Notes: a model not told the origin generated them from the sequence alone. A stretch of 64,000 bases of DNA from Prosapia bicincta (GCA_036971475.1 JBAIZL010000001.1:208551841-208615840), one strand, 5' to 3'. Counted from the first letter of the stretch, positions 25,894-37,267 are shown. Numbers and translations are program-made.

Positions 25894-25938
25894 ATTCCTG
25901 ATGATGTTGGTACTGTTAGCCAACGAAAAGCTTTGAAT
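25894..25938 (+). ncRNA. Hammerhead-ribozyme-like motif downstream of the Penelope-like frame
   Basis: It starts 66 bp after the endonuclease stop codon. CTGATGA at 25898-25904 is the canonical CUGAUGA box; then an unpaired T, stem II GTTGG/CCAAC (five pairs), GAA at 25925-25927, AAGCTT at 25928-25933 and T25934 as predicted H17. Stem I is ATTC (25894-25897) with GAAT (25935-25938), four perfect pairs. Penelope-like elements are known to carry hammerhead ribozymes in their terminal repeats, and this position fits that. Predicted cleavage would follow 25934. Activity is not shown; the extra U after CUGAUGA is unusual. Confidence 0.7.
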
Positions 25939-25983
25939 TGTAGATTCAATTATAATTCTTGTATTTGTATTTATACTTTTGTT

Positions 25984-25986
<3 letters not shown>

Positions 25987-26037
<51 letters not shown>
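25987..26037. repeat. (TA)n microsatellite
   Basis: TA tract about 50 bp beyond the ribozyme-like motif; right border of the Penelope-like insertion. Confidence 0.95.
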
Positions 26038-26040
<3 letters not shown>

Positions 26041-26104
26041 GCTAGTGTTACAAATTAGTAGGAAATGAATTAATACAGGTTTAACGCCGTTTTTTTTCAC
26101 TTAC

Positions 26105-26480
26105 AGAAATTGCAATTTATTTTCCACATCATAAATGAACATTTTATTCACATTATATACAATATTTATTTTACTATATTTTAGTTATATCTGTCTCATA
26201 AGATATTTAACTGTCACACAGTGTAATCTTGTAATTTTATCTTCTTTACGTCATTGTATGGGGAGCTATAATCTCAGATATAACTCATGAATAAAATAGA
26301 ACTACTTTGGTAGTTCATTGTTTTCAGAGCGTCATAATTAAACTTAGGCAAAGTGAACGAACAACAGAAATAGGTGTCGCTTCAAGTTCACTACCAAAAT
26401 ATCTTGTAAAGTGTTCCGTCGTAGGTAAATAAGTTTTTGGAATTTCAGTCATAAACCTACGAAATAATTTTACTATTGTA
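26105..26480 (-). repeat. Fragment D of the inner repeat family
   Basis: Resembles 36980-37335 of copy B in the same orientation (equivalent to about 33950-34300 of copy A, reversed). Shared pieces include TTTTATTCACATTATAT, AGTTATAT, GAATAAAATAGAA, TTTCAGAGCGT, AACAGAAAT and AATAAGTTTTTG near the ends. It sits between the Penelope-like insertion and the start of copy A and is considerably diverged. Confidence 0.65.
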
Positions 26481-28150
26481 AAATTTGACATTTTGCAAAG
26501 TAAAATGTTACTTTACTTTCATTTTTGTAAAGTAACATTTTTAAATATATTTTAATTCAGCTTTTAACAGACAAAGAAAATACTTCTACTCAAAGAATAA
26601 CCTGCAAGAAAGGTGATATCTTATATTCCCAATGGATAACTTTACTTCATATAGTAGAACTCTTTAGATACGTTTACACAACGTACTTTTATCACAGTTT
26701 AGCTTATTTATTTTACAACAGTTATAGAATTTGCATCCAAAGGTGTTTAAAGGTAGAGCATATTTGTGTCTGTCGCTGAGAAATGTTATCCGTATTTAAT
26801 CTGATAAAGATCTATAAGCGGAACAGATAGCCAAAGCAATACGACGAGCTCCATACATGCTGAAATTCAAAGTCATGGCCAATGAAATAATGAGCCTTTG
26901 TTATCACCTTAACTCAGAAGTAAAGCAGTGAGTGAGTAAATAAGGCTGGGATATATTTAAAGAGCATATAAAGTTAACGAAACTTTATTCTATGTCTTAA
27001 TTTAAATCTTTCACTACTTTTAACACATATGCAAACAGCTGTTACGGAAATAACGGTTACACGTGTTCTCTAGAGTCACTTTCAGCTGATTGTTTTACAG
27101 CCACTACTTCATTTAGTGACACATTTATGTAACGAGAACAATATTAATATCATACGTTACAGAAACAAGTAATATAAACGATATATTGTTATAGTCAATT
27201 CCTACTTGGGTCAAAAAAAAAGTAGGTTACTTTTTCACATAAATAAAGAAATATAACCTATTTGTTAAGCAAATAACCGTAATCGATACCTATATCTTTT
27301 GTATTCTACCACATAAACTATGACATAAAATCAGCTGTTTTAGGAATTCATATGTTTTCCCTCATTATTTTTTAACAAAATGGGACGAAATAACAATATT
27401 GAATACCTTGCTTTTTATGTGAAAAAGTTTTCCCCATGTAGAAATAAAATTAATCTATTAAATATAATTAATGAATTTATATTTGCAAAGCTGTAATTAA
27501 CATCAAGTTTCCATCCATTATAACCTGAAGAAAATGTTTTTGTACTTTAGTGGATTAATAAAAAGTATTGTATTAACGATTGAAAAGTTTTAACAAGATA
27601 TATACATAAAAGGAGAGCATGAAAAAATATAAAGAATTAAAGAAAAATATTTAGGAGCACTCTATGCTACTTCCAGCCGTTTTTACTGTTAAAATCTAAT
27701 GATGGATTAGAACTTATAAAATAACTATTTTCCCCCGTGGCATTATACAAGGGCAAGTTGATAAGTGCTGCTTATTAGGCATAGTAGGAAGTGGTTAAAC
27801 TAAAGAAATGAATTAATTAAAATATTTTACGCTTGATATATAAAGTCCAATACGGTTGGTAAAATTTGAAAAATGTAATAATTTATATGTGAAAGCAAGA
27901 TCTCTTGAATTTCTAAAATTATTGAATTGAAAAATACCTTTATTCTAAAAGACAATTAATTAAATCCGGGCGTAAAATGAAATTCATAAGTCTTTACACT
28001 TGATGACTCCAGGTCTAAACATTCAATTTGCCTAACGAGTCGTTTCAAGTTAAAAACGGGCGGCTAAATTTTTCAAAGCCATAAAGCCAAGTAATTAATT
28101 AAGCGGGAAAACAAAGGTGCTCTTCTCGCTGACGCTCCATTATTTTAATT

Positions 28151-28399
28151 TTGTCAACAGCTTGCAACGAAATTTTAAATACCTCTTTAGCAGGAGTAAA
28201 TGTGATTTTATATCGCGAACCGAGAATTATATCTCCACCATTATTTATGGAAGACAGTCTGATATTTCCATTGTTTCTACCTGTTATGAAATGTAGGATC
28301 TCTTTGAAATGTAAATTAGAAAATTATTTAGTATTCTTTGATGATATTAATATGCCTTTTTGGTTAATAAAAACTAATGCACAGTTTTATATGACATAA
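28151..28399 (+). other. Open frame kept in both inner copies (unknown)
   Basis: An 82-codon frame (TTG-initiated as drawn) ends in TAA after QFYMT. The reverse complement in copy B (42962-43178) stays open in the same frame over the shared part and ends at the same stop, with an 18-bp in-frame length difference after VMKC. Most substitutions change the amino acid, so selection on a protein is not evident. I recognise no domain. It could be an exon fossil or chance. Confidence 0.25.
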
Positions 28400-28744
28400 A
28401 CCAGATTTACTGATGTAAACGCTGATGTACGAAAATAACTAAATTAAGAGTTATCTAAAATGTATGAGAAACCATATTATGCTCATTAGAACGAATTAAA
28501 CTATTTCTCCCTAAAATTCAATATTATTTTAATGGGAATTAGATACGCGCTTAATATCTCTTGCGACGGAATAGGTGAAATATACAGATTTTGCGCTTAG
28601 GAGGTAATTGCGATGTATTGCAGCAAAAATAATATTCACGCAGGGATATTTTTATTCCTTGACAGCTTCGCCCCCTCTTTCCTTGTCTTTCCTCTTTCAA
28701 CTCTAAGGAAAATCAGGATAAATAGCGCCCTAGGGTGTTAAACG

Positions 28745-28775
28745 CGTGCACAGTTTTCTCTCTCTCTCTCTCAAT
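28745..28775. repeat. (TC)n microsatellite
   Basis: Short TCTC tract in copy A. The matching positions in B (42603-42615) and C (49080-49090 and 49412-49422) have shorter versions. Confidence 0.85.
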
Positions 28776-29039
28776 ACAACCACGTCCAATTAAATATTTT
28801 CTTACAACATTTTTTTATTAATGTATAAATCTACAATTTGTATATACAATAATAATGATGTGGGGTAAAAACACTTTTAATATTAGCAACCCATTTAAAA
28901 TTCTGTGGCCCTTTCTTAGGGCAACATATTGCTAGAAAAAATTAAAAACGTAAAACCACAAAAGAATTACAATAATTTGTAACTACATTATAACTGAGTG
29001 ATGCCTTGTGTTAGATGTTTTAGTTGTTATTGTCATGAA

Positions 29040-29200
29040 GCATTGTAGCACATGGTGTAGAGGTTAAAGGGCATATGCAACCAGGTCACGGTGAATCCTT
29101 CTGTGACCGAATCGAACATCTTAAGCATTGGATGTCGTTATAAGTCACGTATTTTAATTCGATTGCTTTTTTTTAATTAATTGTTCTATCATTCTTATCT
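29040..29200 (+). mobile_element. tRNA-derived SINE-like unit (copy A)
   Basis: TGGTGTAGAGG at 29053-29063 resembles a tRNA-type RNA polymerase III A box, and GACCGAATCGAAC at 29105-29117 is a weak B-box-like sequence about 42 bp further on. The same unit occurs reversed in copy B (42190-42335) and twice in copy C (49275-49318 truncated; 49668-49790). As it lies at the same place in every copy, it was probably present before the large repeat duplicated. A tRNA cloverleaf cannot be completed, so it is not a tRNA gene. Confidence 0.5.
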
Positions 29201-29984
29201 AACACCTAAAAGTTCAAAACTTCCGTTTAACCTCCGTATAAAATGCTCAAGATATTTACTTACGTTTTGAATTCAAAAAGAGGCCTGGGTATAAAATTGA
29301 GCGTAATACTTGTCATTTACTTGATGATTTCTACTAGTATGTCCCTATATATCATTACGGATGCATCTATCACAATGTTGTATATCATATCCCCCATCTT
29401 GGCCCTAGTCATAGAATCTTAACCAGCTGATCGAGAAAACTATTAATATCCTTTTCGCTTATAGAATGACATCATTCTATATTTAAAAGACGAATAACCG
29501 CTTCAATTGTATCGGAGGTAGGGGAAATTCGTTTCTCGGTAGATGATTTTGGCGATTTTTTGAATGTTTTGTGGTTGTTCTGTTTGTTTAATGTTTAGCC
29601 TGTCTGGCCCTTGTATATGTGTTATCAAGTCCCCACATTAATCGGAATAGCGAAATATATTTTTTAGATGTATCTTTAAAGAGTAAATAATTATTGTCAT
29701 AAAAGTACTACTAACAAAATAAACAGGATAGTGAACTATTTCCATATTTAAATATTGGTTTTGAAACTTATAAATAATTTATTAATTATTAACAGTATAA
29801 TAATGTAGTTACATTAATTATGAAGAGAAACAAAAAGAACGCTCAAACTTGTATAATTATTAAAAATATTTATACCAGAACAAATATTACTCAGCCACCC
29901 ACTTGGCCACACACTCAGTTGAATAACACCCGTTTAGCATTTTTCTAGATCTTGATACGCTCAAACATTTGATTTTGGCTGTAC

Positions 29985-30200
29985 TAAACAGGTTTGGGGG
30001 ACATTCCTCTATACGGTTACTGTGGTTAAATCGACGAAAGGTTTATTTCACCAAACTCCTTCGAACTTATAACCTTCAGATTCCGAAGGTTCATTTAACG
30101 CAACCGTAGTACTTGCATTTGTTTATGCTATCACCGCCATAGTACTAGCTCGTATCTTTAAGCTAAATCCCCTCAAATGACAGCTGCAATCAGGTGAAAG
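29985..30200 (+). pseudogene. Decayed coding-like segment (copy A)
   Basis: GC-richer segment that matches 41225-41440 (copy B, reversed) and 51375-51610 (copy C). In C it is a continuous open frame; in A the same frame has a TAA after GDIPLYGYCG and a two-base deletion further on, after which a hydrophobic run (VVLAFVYAITAIVLA) can be read. All copies share GDIPLYG and a PPD-F or SPN-F block. No family is recognised. The pattern fits a degraded exon, but chance cannot be excluded. Confidence 0.3.
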
Positions 30201-31234
30201 AAGGTTTTATTATTCAGTTATTACTCCTACTGGCACGATTTAAGGTGAAGACTTTGGGTTGAGACCGCTAAGCAAGTACGCTATGGATAAGTTGGAGGAA
30301 GGAATACTTTTAAATGATATTAGTTGATATTAGTAAAAATATTATTTTAAAACAAAAATATGATTCTCCATTTATGGCTGTTTCTATGTTTTCTATATAA
30401 CTAATTATCATATTACATTTATATTTCAAAAATATTACAATTTTATTAGTGATATTTATAAATGTAATAATATAATAATTATAAATCTATACATAGATTG
30501 TGCTTAATACATTTATTATAAATTTAAATTCATTGATATTCATGGTTTGGAATTTCCATGCACATATACGTTAGAGTCATGTGGATAATTAAACGTCAAA
30601 ATTAATATAGAGCGATTAGGTCATTCACAACCCAATGCAATATCGACAGCTACAGCAGCATACCTGTCCGTAATCTGTCGAAACTACTATAAACTGTTCT
30701 GATCATCATCACTGTCATAGATAGCACACATATCTATTGTGCACCAGAATTGTGGGCCTTATGTCTATGTTTTTATGTCTAGATGTTTCAATTTGCTCAA
30801 ATAATAATTTTCTTTAAAGATAGAGATGCAATTACTAAATTTGATGTCAATGGAAAAATGAAATTGTGAAAATTAACACTCATTTTGTCCGCCCAGAACC
30901 ACTTGAGGTGATATTACACGATAGCAAGGCACAGACACACTAGTGGAAGTATGAAAACACTCTACAATCTCAAGCAAAGTAATGCATAATGTCAGCAATA
31001 CTTTCTTCGATTCACCACACAATTACATAAGAAAGCCATCTGCTCCCCTCTTTCACCAATATTTCCGCCGTCATTATTTCCAGAATGTCTAACACTTACA
31101 GCTAATATATTGCAACCAGGAAGAGATGTATTTCGACTCTTTGGTACTAATTTCCCGTTGTACTAGTTTTCTTGTTTTAAATACTCGTAGTTAATTCTGT
31201 GTGTTTGTGCGTGTGTTTTATTATATAAATAAAG

Positions 31235-31301
31235 AAGTAATTAAACATTCACACACACGCACACATACACACACATTCCTACATTCATACAGACACACAC
31301 A

Positions 31302-31387
<86 letters not shown>

Positions 31388-31425
31388 GACACAGAGAGCG
31401 AGTTCATCACTCACACTCATATAGG

Positions 31426-31487
<62 letters not shown>

Positions 31488-31490
31488 AGA
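31235..31490. repeat. Compound CA/TA/GA microsatellite cluster (copy A)
   Basis: (CA)n-rich 31245-31302, (TA)n 31303-31345, (GA)n 31346-31398, then a 30-bp unique block with CGAGTTCATCACTCACACT, then (TA)n 31429-31484. The same order in reverse, greatly expanded, is seen in copy B at 39474-40180. Confidence 0.93.
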
Positions 31491-31540
31491 TTATGCAACA
31501 CTGTTTTCTTGTATACACTTATCACTTTCACTTATGTACT

Positions 31541-31745
31541 TAAACAAGAATCTTATTTGGTATTTATGCTAGCTAACGTTCAATGGCTGGCTGTGGCGTC
31601 ATCTTCGGGCATACACCAAGGTCAACGGGAAATCCACTCAGCTCGCAGTCTACAAAAACCCTGTTCAGTATGCCCAAGGATGACGGCACAGCCAGCCATT
31701 GAAAGTTAGCTCGCATAAATACCAAGTAAGATTCTTGTTTAGGTA
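31541..31745. mobile_element. Fold-back element in copy A only, no ribozyme motif
   Basis: The arm at about 31525-31614 is the reverse complement of the arm at about 31671-31758 with a few mismatches. The loop is about 55 bp. Arms begin TCACTTTCAC and include CAATGGCTGGCTGTG near the loop. (TA)n flanks it on both sides (31429-31484 and 31760-31820). Copy B has only microsatellite sequence at the equivalent site, so this looks like an insertion into a TA tract in A. I see no CTGANGA/GAAA core in it, so it is a separate fold-back family. Confidence 0.8.
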
Positions 31746-31756
31746 CATAAGTTAAA

Positions 31757-31759
<3 letters not shown>

Positions 31760-31820
<61 letters not shown>
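31760..31820. repeat. (TA)n microsatellite
   Basis: Right-hand TA tract of the copy A fold-back element. Confidence 0.95.
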
Positions 31821-31825
<5 letters not shown>

Positions 31826-31881
31826 ATGAAACTTAGAATCCAGTAATATTTATGAATGTCATTTTAAGGTTTGTGAACCTT

Positions 31882-32079
31882 CTAAAGAAACTCTAATTCA
31901 TTTTTTGGAGGCAGAGAAAAAACAGACGAATCTAGAGTTTTGCTTAATCCTCTGTGAGTTCGCACAAACTTAGCCAAAACACTGCTCCAGGTTATGTTAT
32001 AAAGGTAACTAGAAAGTATCACTTTAGGAATTGAAAACTCGGCGCCAAAAATTAAAACTTCAAACAAAACATTTTGCAT
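31882..32079 (-). other. Open frame shared with copy B (unknown)
   Basis: A 65-codon frame. The copy B version at 39214-39396 has the same ATG and nearly identical residues over about 53 positions (both contain FEVLIFGAEFS and SSVLAKFVRTHRG), then diverges after a one-base length change in a T run. In copy C the region (53330-53470) has lost the frame. The similarity reflects recent duplication of the DNA; nothing shows that a protein is made. No domain is recognised. Confidence 0.25.
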
Positions 32080-33554
32080 TGAAAACAGTATTATTTAGCA
32101 AAACTAGAGTTAAATAGACAGGAATATATTTTTTATGAACATTACGTTGAATCTTGTTTGTACGAATTGCTACATCTACTACCAACACCTCAAATGTCTG
32201 TTGTGGTCGGCAGATTCAGGTTTCTTCTTCGTTACTGACACTGACAATGTAAATGAGATGGAAGATAACGGAACATTGGTTGAAAGATCATGACTCCAGT
32301 GATGATCATCGTGATAATAAAGTGATCATTGACGATATCGTGCGAAATCAATTCATTTTATTTAATTACGTTTATTTTAAAAGCTATAACTAACTATTGC
32401 CTTGTACATTTTTGTTAAGAATTGAAAATTTTGTTATTTTTTGCATTGAATATCCTGTGTTTGGAATAAATATCACTATACAGTATTTCTTCATTACTGG
32501 AAAAAGTTATATCTTTTTCATCTTATAAAGACCTAATTGTTCCATGACTCTTTTCGCGTTTCATGCTATAAGTTTCCTACAACTTTAAAACATTTTTCGT
32601 TTAATAGCCTATGACGAATATAAAAGAAACGTTCATTTCTGTACGGTATAAATAGGTTTAACGTGATTGATTCACCGTTGGCACAACCAATAAAGGAATA
32701 CTTTTTTTTATTTATCCTAAACTTCTATTTTATCGTGGAGTAACTTTATTTAACTTTTTGGTATAACTTCTATTTAGGAAGATTAAATTTTATTTTAATT
32801 GTTTTATATGAATAGAAAACAAGCCGTTCGAAAAGAGTTGCAAATAAATATAAAAAACAAATATTTTTATGTTCAGAAAACCTGTTGAAATTCGTCTTTG
32901 CTTAGTTATTACTTATTTAAGAGAAAGATTTAAATATAGTGAATGTCTATGAATTATTAAATAATAAACTCACTTTCTATAGCTTTATAATTACATGAAT
33001 TCATATGTACAGTATTCTACATAACATAGCTATAGCAGAATAAATTGTATAATTACACAACTTTGAATAAAAGTAAACAAATATATCTTTGTATAGTTAA
33101 CTATACTTGTAACCATTATACTTGTAATTAATATAATGTATCATTCAACGTATTTGTTTAACAATAGAAAATTCAGGCTATAAAAATTTACTTAAATATT
33201 TTTATCTATTTCAATAGAGTAATATTTCATTATAAAAATTCTTTAACTAATCTAATTACATATTTTTTTATTGGTTATTCTACATTCCATAGTCTGTCAT
33301 TCTGTTTTTTTTTTTAATTTCTCTCTTCATTATTTTTGTAAGTTTCTCATTTGAGTGCGGTATGCCATGTTATCAATGCCTCAGCGCCATAGTTTCTAAT
33401 TGCAAGGATGAAAATATACACCTCCCATTCTCGCAACATTTACCGTTCATAATTCCCACTTTGGATCAGACATAGCCTCTTGGCAGATATTGTCTTTTAC
33501 TGCTTATGTTACTCCCCTAAATATACCTTTATGTTAAAGACTGTTCCCTTACCT

Positions 33555-33675
33555 TAAAATGAGAAGGAGACTAATGTAGGGGACTGATGTAGGATACTAA
33601 TGTAGGAGACTAATGTAGGGGACTAATGTAGGAGACTAATGTAGGGGACTATTGTTGGGGACTAATGAAGGGTAC
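33555..33675 (+). repeat. Minisatellite, about 13-14-bp period
   Basis: About eight units of GGACTAATGTAGG with G-to-A and T variants. The reverse-complement counterpart in copy B is at 37605-37740 with a slightly different number and order of variants. It lies between the GC-richer block at 33340-33540 and AT-rich sequence. Confidence 0.9.
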
Positions 33676-34012
33676 CTCTTTCATTACTTTTAATACTCTT
33701 TCTTTTGTTACTTCTATTATTAGCTCTTAAGTGAAAAAGTATAAAATGTAATACATTATTGATGAAAACTTCTGTAATCAAATATACTAATAAAATAGTT
33801 AATCAGTCTGCATTGAGATCTGAATGAGCCTAAAGGAACTAAATATGCTTGACATATTTAAATAAATGTTTCAACATCAGATGTCGTTGAATATAGTTTA
33901 GTACTTGAGTCTTTAGGTTAGAAAGTATTCCGTAGTTAAATCTAATGTTGAGTTCATGATTGAAAATTCAAAAACTTATTAACTTACGTCAGAGCCCTGC
34001 AATGTATTCCTA

Positions 34013-34237
34013 GTGAACAAGCCGAAACATTTATTTCTGTTATTACTCTTGTCTAAGTTTATTTATGAACGCTCTGAAAGCATTAAACTGGCAACGTATT
34101 TCTATTTTATTCAAGATGTATATATTTATAGCTTCCTGCACAGTAACAGAAATAGAATCAACTTTCAATATTACAGTTCGCGTGATTTAAAACTCTCGTG
34201 GAAAAGATATATAACTGAAGTATATTCAGAAAAATGA
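34013..34237 (+). other. Open frame shared with copy B (unknown)
   Basis: A 74-codon frame with an N-terminal hydrophobic run (LFLLLLLSKF). Copy B has the same 74-codon frame at 37043-37267 on the minus strand, differing at a handful of residues (for example H/Y, I/T, S/T, K/Q). Equal length after divergence is notable, but the sequence is AT-rich and low in complexity and I recognise no family. It could be a chance frame preserved because the copies are young. Confidence 0.25.
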
Positions 34238-35200
34238 TTATCATATAATGTGAATAAAATTAAATGTGTAGTACTTTATAATGTAAAAATCAAATGTAAG
34301 ATTATGAAAGATAATCAGTTCACAAAAACTATGCTTCCCATACATTAAATTAAAATGTAAAGAGTTAATCAACGTCTCATTGTCGGTAGAATCAATAAAG
34401 GAAAATACTTTTCATTCCCTATCCTCAACCTTTACTTTAACGAGAAATAAGTTTATTTAACTTTTTGGCGTAACGTCTTTCAAGGAAGAATAAATATTAT
34501 TTTTATTGGTATAGCAATAGAAAACACGCCGTTTGAAAAGAGTTGAAGGAGAATATATAATGAGTTTATATTTAGAACAAGAACTGCAAATTAACGAAAT
34601 CGGTCACTGCTGATTATTACTTTAATTCTAAACATATTAAACATATTAGGAGAAAGATTTGGGTATATCGAATATCTTTGTATTACTAATAATTAGTACA
34701 AATTGTATAATTTTATAAATAAATATTTTTATATGTACAATATTCTACATTGTATAGATAAAAAGAATAAATTGTAAAATTAGACAACCTTGAACATAAA
34801 TAAACAAAAATATCTTTGCTTAGTTAATTAGGCTTGTAGATAGTACCTAATAACGTAGTAACTTTGTTTCATTTCAGAAATTGGGGTTGCGAAAATTTAC
34901 TTGAAAATGGTCATTATATTTTTGAAAAGTTACAAATTTTATTTCAAATCTTCTATAACCTATTCTATTTCCTAACAATTAATAACTAGAAATTGCATAG
35001 TTTTATAATTATATAAATTAATATTTATAGTAGCCTATAATGTATAGTTATACAAATAAATTCTATAATTATACAACCTTGAACGTAATCAAACAAAACT
35101 ATCATTTTACAGTTAGTGATACTTGTAGAAACTACTAATAACTTTGGTAAAGATCAGAAAATAAAGGTTACAAACATTTACTCGGTTTGAAACATTACTA

Positions 35201-35959
35201 GCTACTCGGTTTGAAGTCTATATATTAAATATTTAAATTAAACATTTTATCTATAGTATAAAATAACAATGTATAACAAAATATAAGCTATAGTCGTGGC
35301 AATGCAGATGGTATAATGAGGCAAAGGCCTTTCTATGTTTCCCCTCCATCCCCTCTGTTCTATTGATTGACATTGCGTCAGGCACCAGAATTATTACTGG
35401 CAAAGTCAGCATGTGAGATTAAAACCTGTAAAATTTTTTTATGCCCTATTGGCCATAAAATTCTGTATAAAATACCTAGTTTCATATATTTGTATGAGGC
35501 TTAAGAACCAAAAAAGTCAATGAATAAATAGGCTGTCAAAATATAGCAAAAATTAAAACAAAATTACATTTTCCTCTTTTCAGAATAATAGTTTCAAAAC
35601 ATCATTCCTCATGAGCCCATACTTCTTGTTTTATAATTAAATTTTTCTAGGACCTTTCTTAGCGTTTTTGTTTTTTATATAAAACTGTGTAATTTACTTG
35701 CATGCAGCATTTACGCAAATAAAAGCATAAGAATGTTATTTACAGGCTTCGCTTTAAAGAAATACTGCTTAATATCTAGGCATTATGCTATTTATGTCTT
35801 AGACTTTGTTTAATGTCCATATTGATCTGGGATAGATTAAAAACAGTAGCATAAAGATATTTTAAACTTTATAAATCTAGAGTATGTTATCAATAAAAGC
35901 GAAGTAGGATCGTAAGAAAAAAACAATAAAGAACTTCTAAGGAGGTGGTAAAATATATT
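35201..35959. other. Central spacer between inner copies A and B
   Basis: About 760 bp without an inverted counterpart. AT-rich, no gene or element recognised. It separates the two arms of the inner palindrome. Confidence 0.65.
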
Positions 35960-37042
35960 CTGTGAACCTTGGAGCTATTGCACCCTACATAGGTCTCCTT
36001 CCCATTTTTATGATAGGGAGCTACCTGCTACTTATGGATTTATTTAGGGGAGTTAAGTAATCGGTGGAAGCCAATATCTGGCAAGAGCCTATGTCCGTTC
36101 CAAAGTGGACCTTATGAACAGTAAATGCTGCGAGAATGGAGGGGGTATATTTCCATCCCTGTGTTTGAAATCTATGGCGCTAGTTCAGAGATAGCATAGC
36201 ATAAACGCAATCAAATAGGATACCTTTATTAGTAAAACAATGAAGGGGAGTAATTTAAGTAGGAAATTGGAATGGTAGATTGTGGAAAGTGAAAGTGACA
36301 TTCAATAGGAAATTGGGTTCGATAAACATGGTTTGAAATGTAATTTGTAACTTTTCAAAAATATAATGACCATTTTCAAGTAAATTTTCGCAACCCCAAT
36401 TTCTGATGTGAAACAAAGTTACTACGTTATTAGGTACTTTCTACAAGCCTAATTAACTAAGAAAAGATATTTTTGTTTATTTATGTAAAAGGTTGTCTAA
36501 TTTTACAATTTATTTTTTTTATCTATACGATGTAGAATATTGTACAAATAAATTTATTTGCTTATAAAATTATATAATTTGTACTTATTATTTAGTAATA
36601 CAAAGGTATTCGATATACCCAAATCTTTCGCCTAATATGTTTAATATGTTTAGAATTAAAGTAATAATCAGCAGTGACCAATTTCGTTAATTTGCAGTTC
36701 TTGTTCTAAATATAAACTCATTTTATATTCTCCTCCAACTCTTTTCAAACGGCGTGTTTTCTATTGCTATACCAATAAAAATAACATTTATTCTTCCTTG
36801 AAAGACGTTACGCCAAAAAGTTAAATAAACTTATTTCACGTTAAAGTAACGGTTGAGGATAGGGAATGAAAAGATTTCCTTTATTGATTCTACCGACAAT
36901 GAGACGTTGATTAACTCTTCACATTTTAATTTAATGTATGAAAAGCATAGTTTTTGTGAACTGATTATCTTTCATAATCTTACATTTGATTTCTACATTA
37001 TAAAGTACTACAACATTCAATTTTATTCACATTATATGATAA

Positions 37043-37267
37043 TCATTTTTCTGAATATACTTCAGTTATATATCTTTGCCAAGAGAGTTTTAAATCACGC
37101 GAAGTGTAATATTGAAAGTTGGTTCTATTTCTGTTACTGTACAGGAAGCTATAAATATATACATCTTGAATAAAATAGAAATACGTTGCCAGTTTAATGC
37201 TTTCAGAGCGTTCATAAATAAACTTAGACAAGAGTAATAACAGAAATAAATGTTTCGGCTTGTTCAC
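37043..37267 (-). other. Open frame, copy B counterpart of 34013-34237
   Basis: 74 codons, the same start and stop context as in copy A. See the copy A entry for the residue differences. Product unknown. Confidence 0.25.

Larger units (their letters stand above)
26515..35200 (+). repeat. Inner inverted-repeat copy A
   Basis: About 8.7 kb that is the collinear reverse complement of copy B (35,960-44,835). Anchor pairs: 26645 with 44695, 28130 with 43210, 29060 with 42310, 30090 with 41305, 32079 with 39214, 34013 with 37267 and 34885 with 36395. In a sampled stretch of about 110 bp (28562-28672 against 42715-42825) I count about six substitutions by eye. The stretch from 28.55 kb onward also matches copy C in the same orientation, with more differences. 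The unit has no recognisable transposase, integrase or polymerase, so its nature (segmental duplication or large non-autonomous element) is open. Confidence 0.88.
32640..35200 (+). repeat. Internal tandem repeat of copy A, about 1.7-kb period
   Basis: A unit starting with a TCACCGTTGGC/TCATTGTCGG block followed by ATAAAGGAA, TAACTTTTTGG and AAAAGAGTTG recurs from 32665 to 34378, a spacing of about 1.71 kb; the second unit is incomplete. Copy B shows the mirror arrangement (36.0-38.6 kb) and includes the end of a second unit that A lacks. Copy C has a single shortened unit (54068-55290). Confidence 0.7.

Noticed and set aside
29040..29120. tRNA gene
   Set aside because: A-box-like and weak B-box-like sequences are present, but no acceptor stem or complete cloverleaf can be formed; SINE-like is the safer reading.
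33555..33675. CRISPR array
   Set aside because: The units are contiguous 13-14-bp tandem repeats without spacers.
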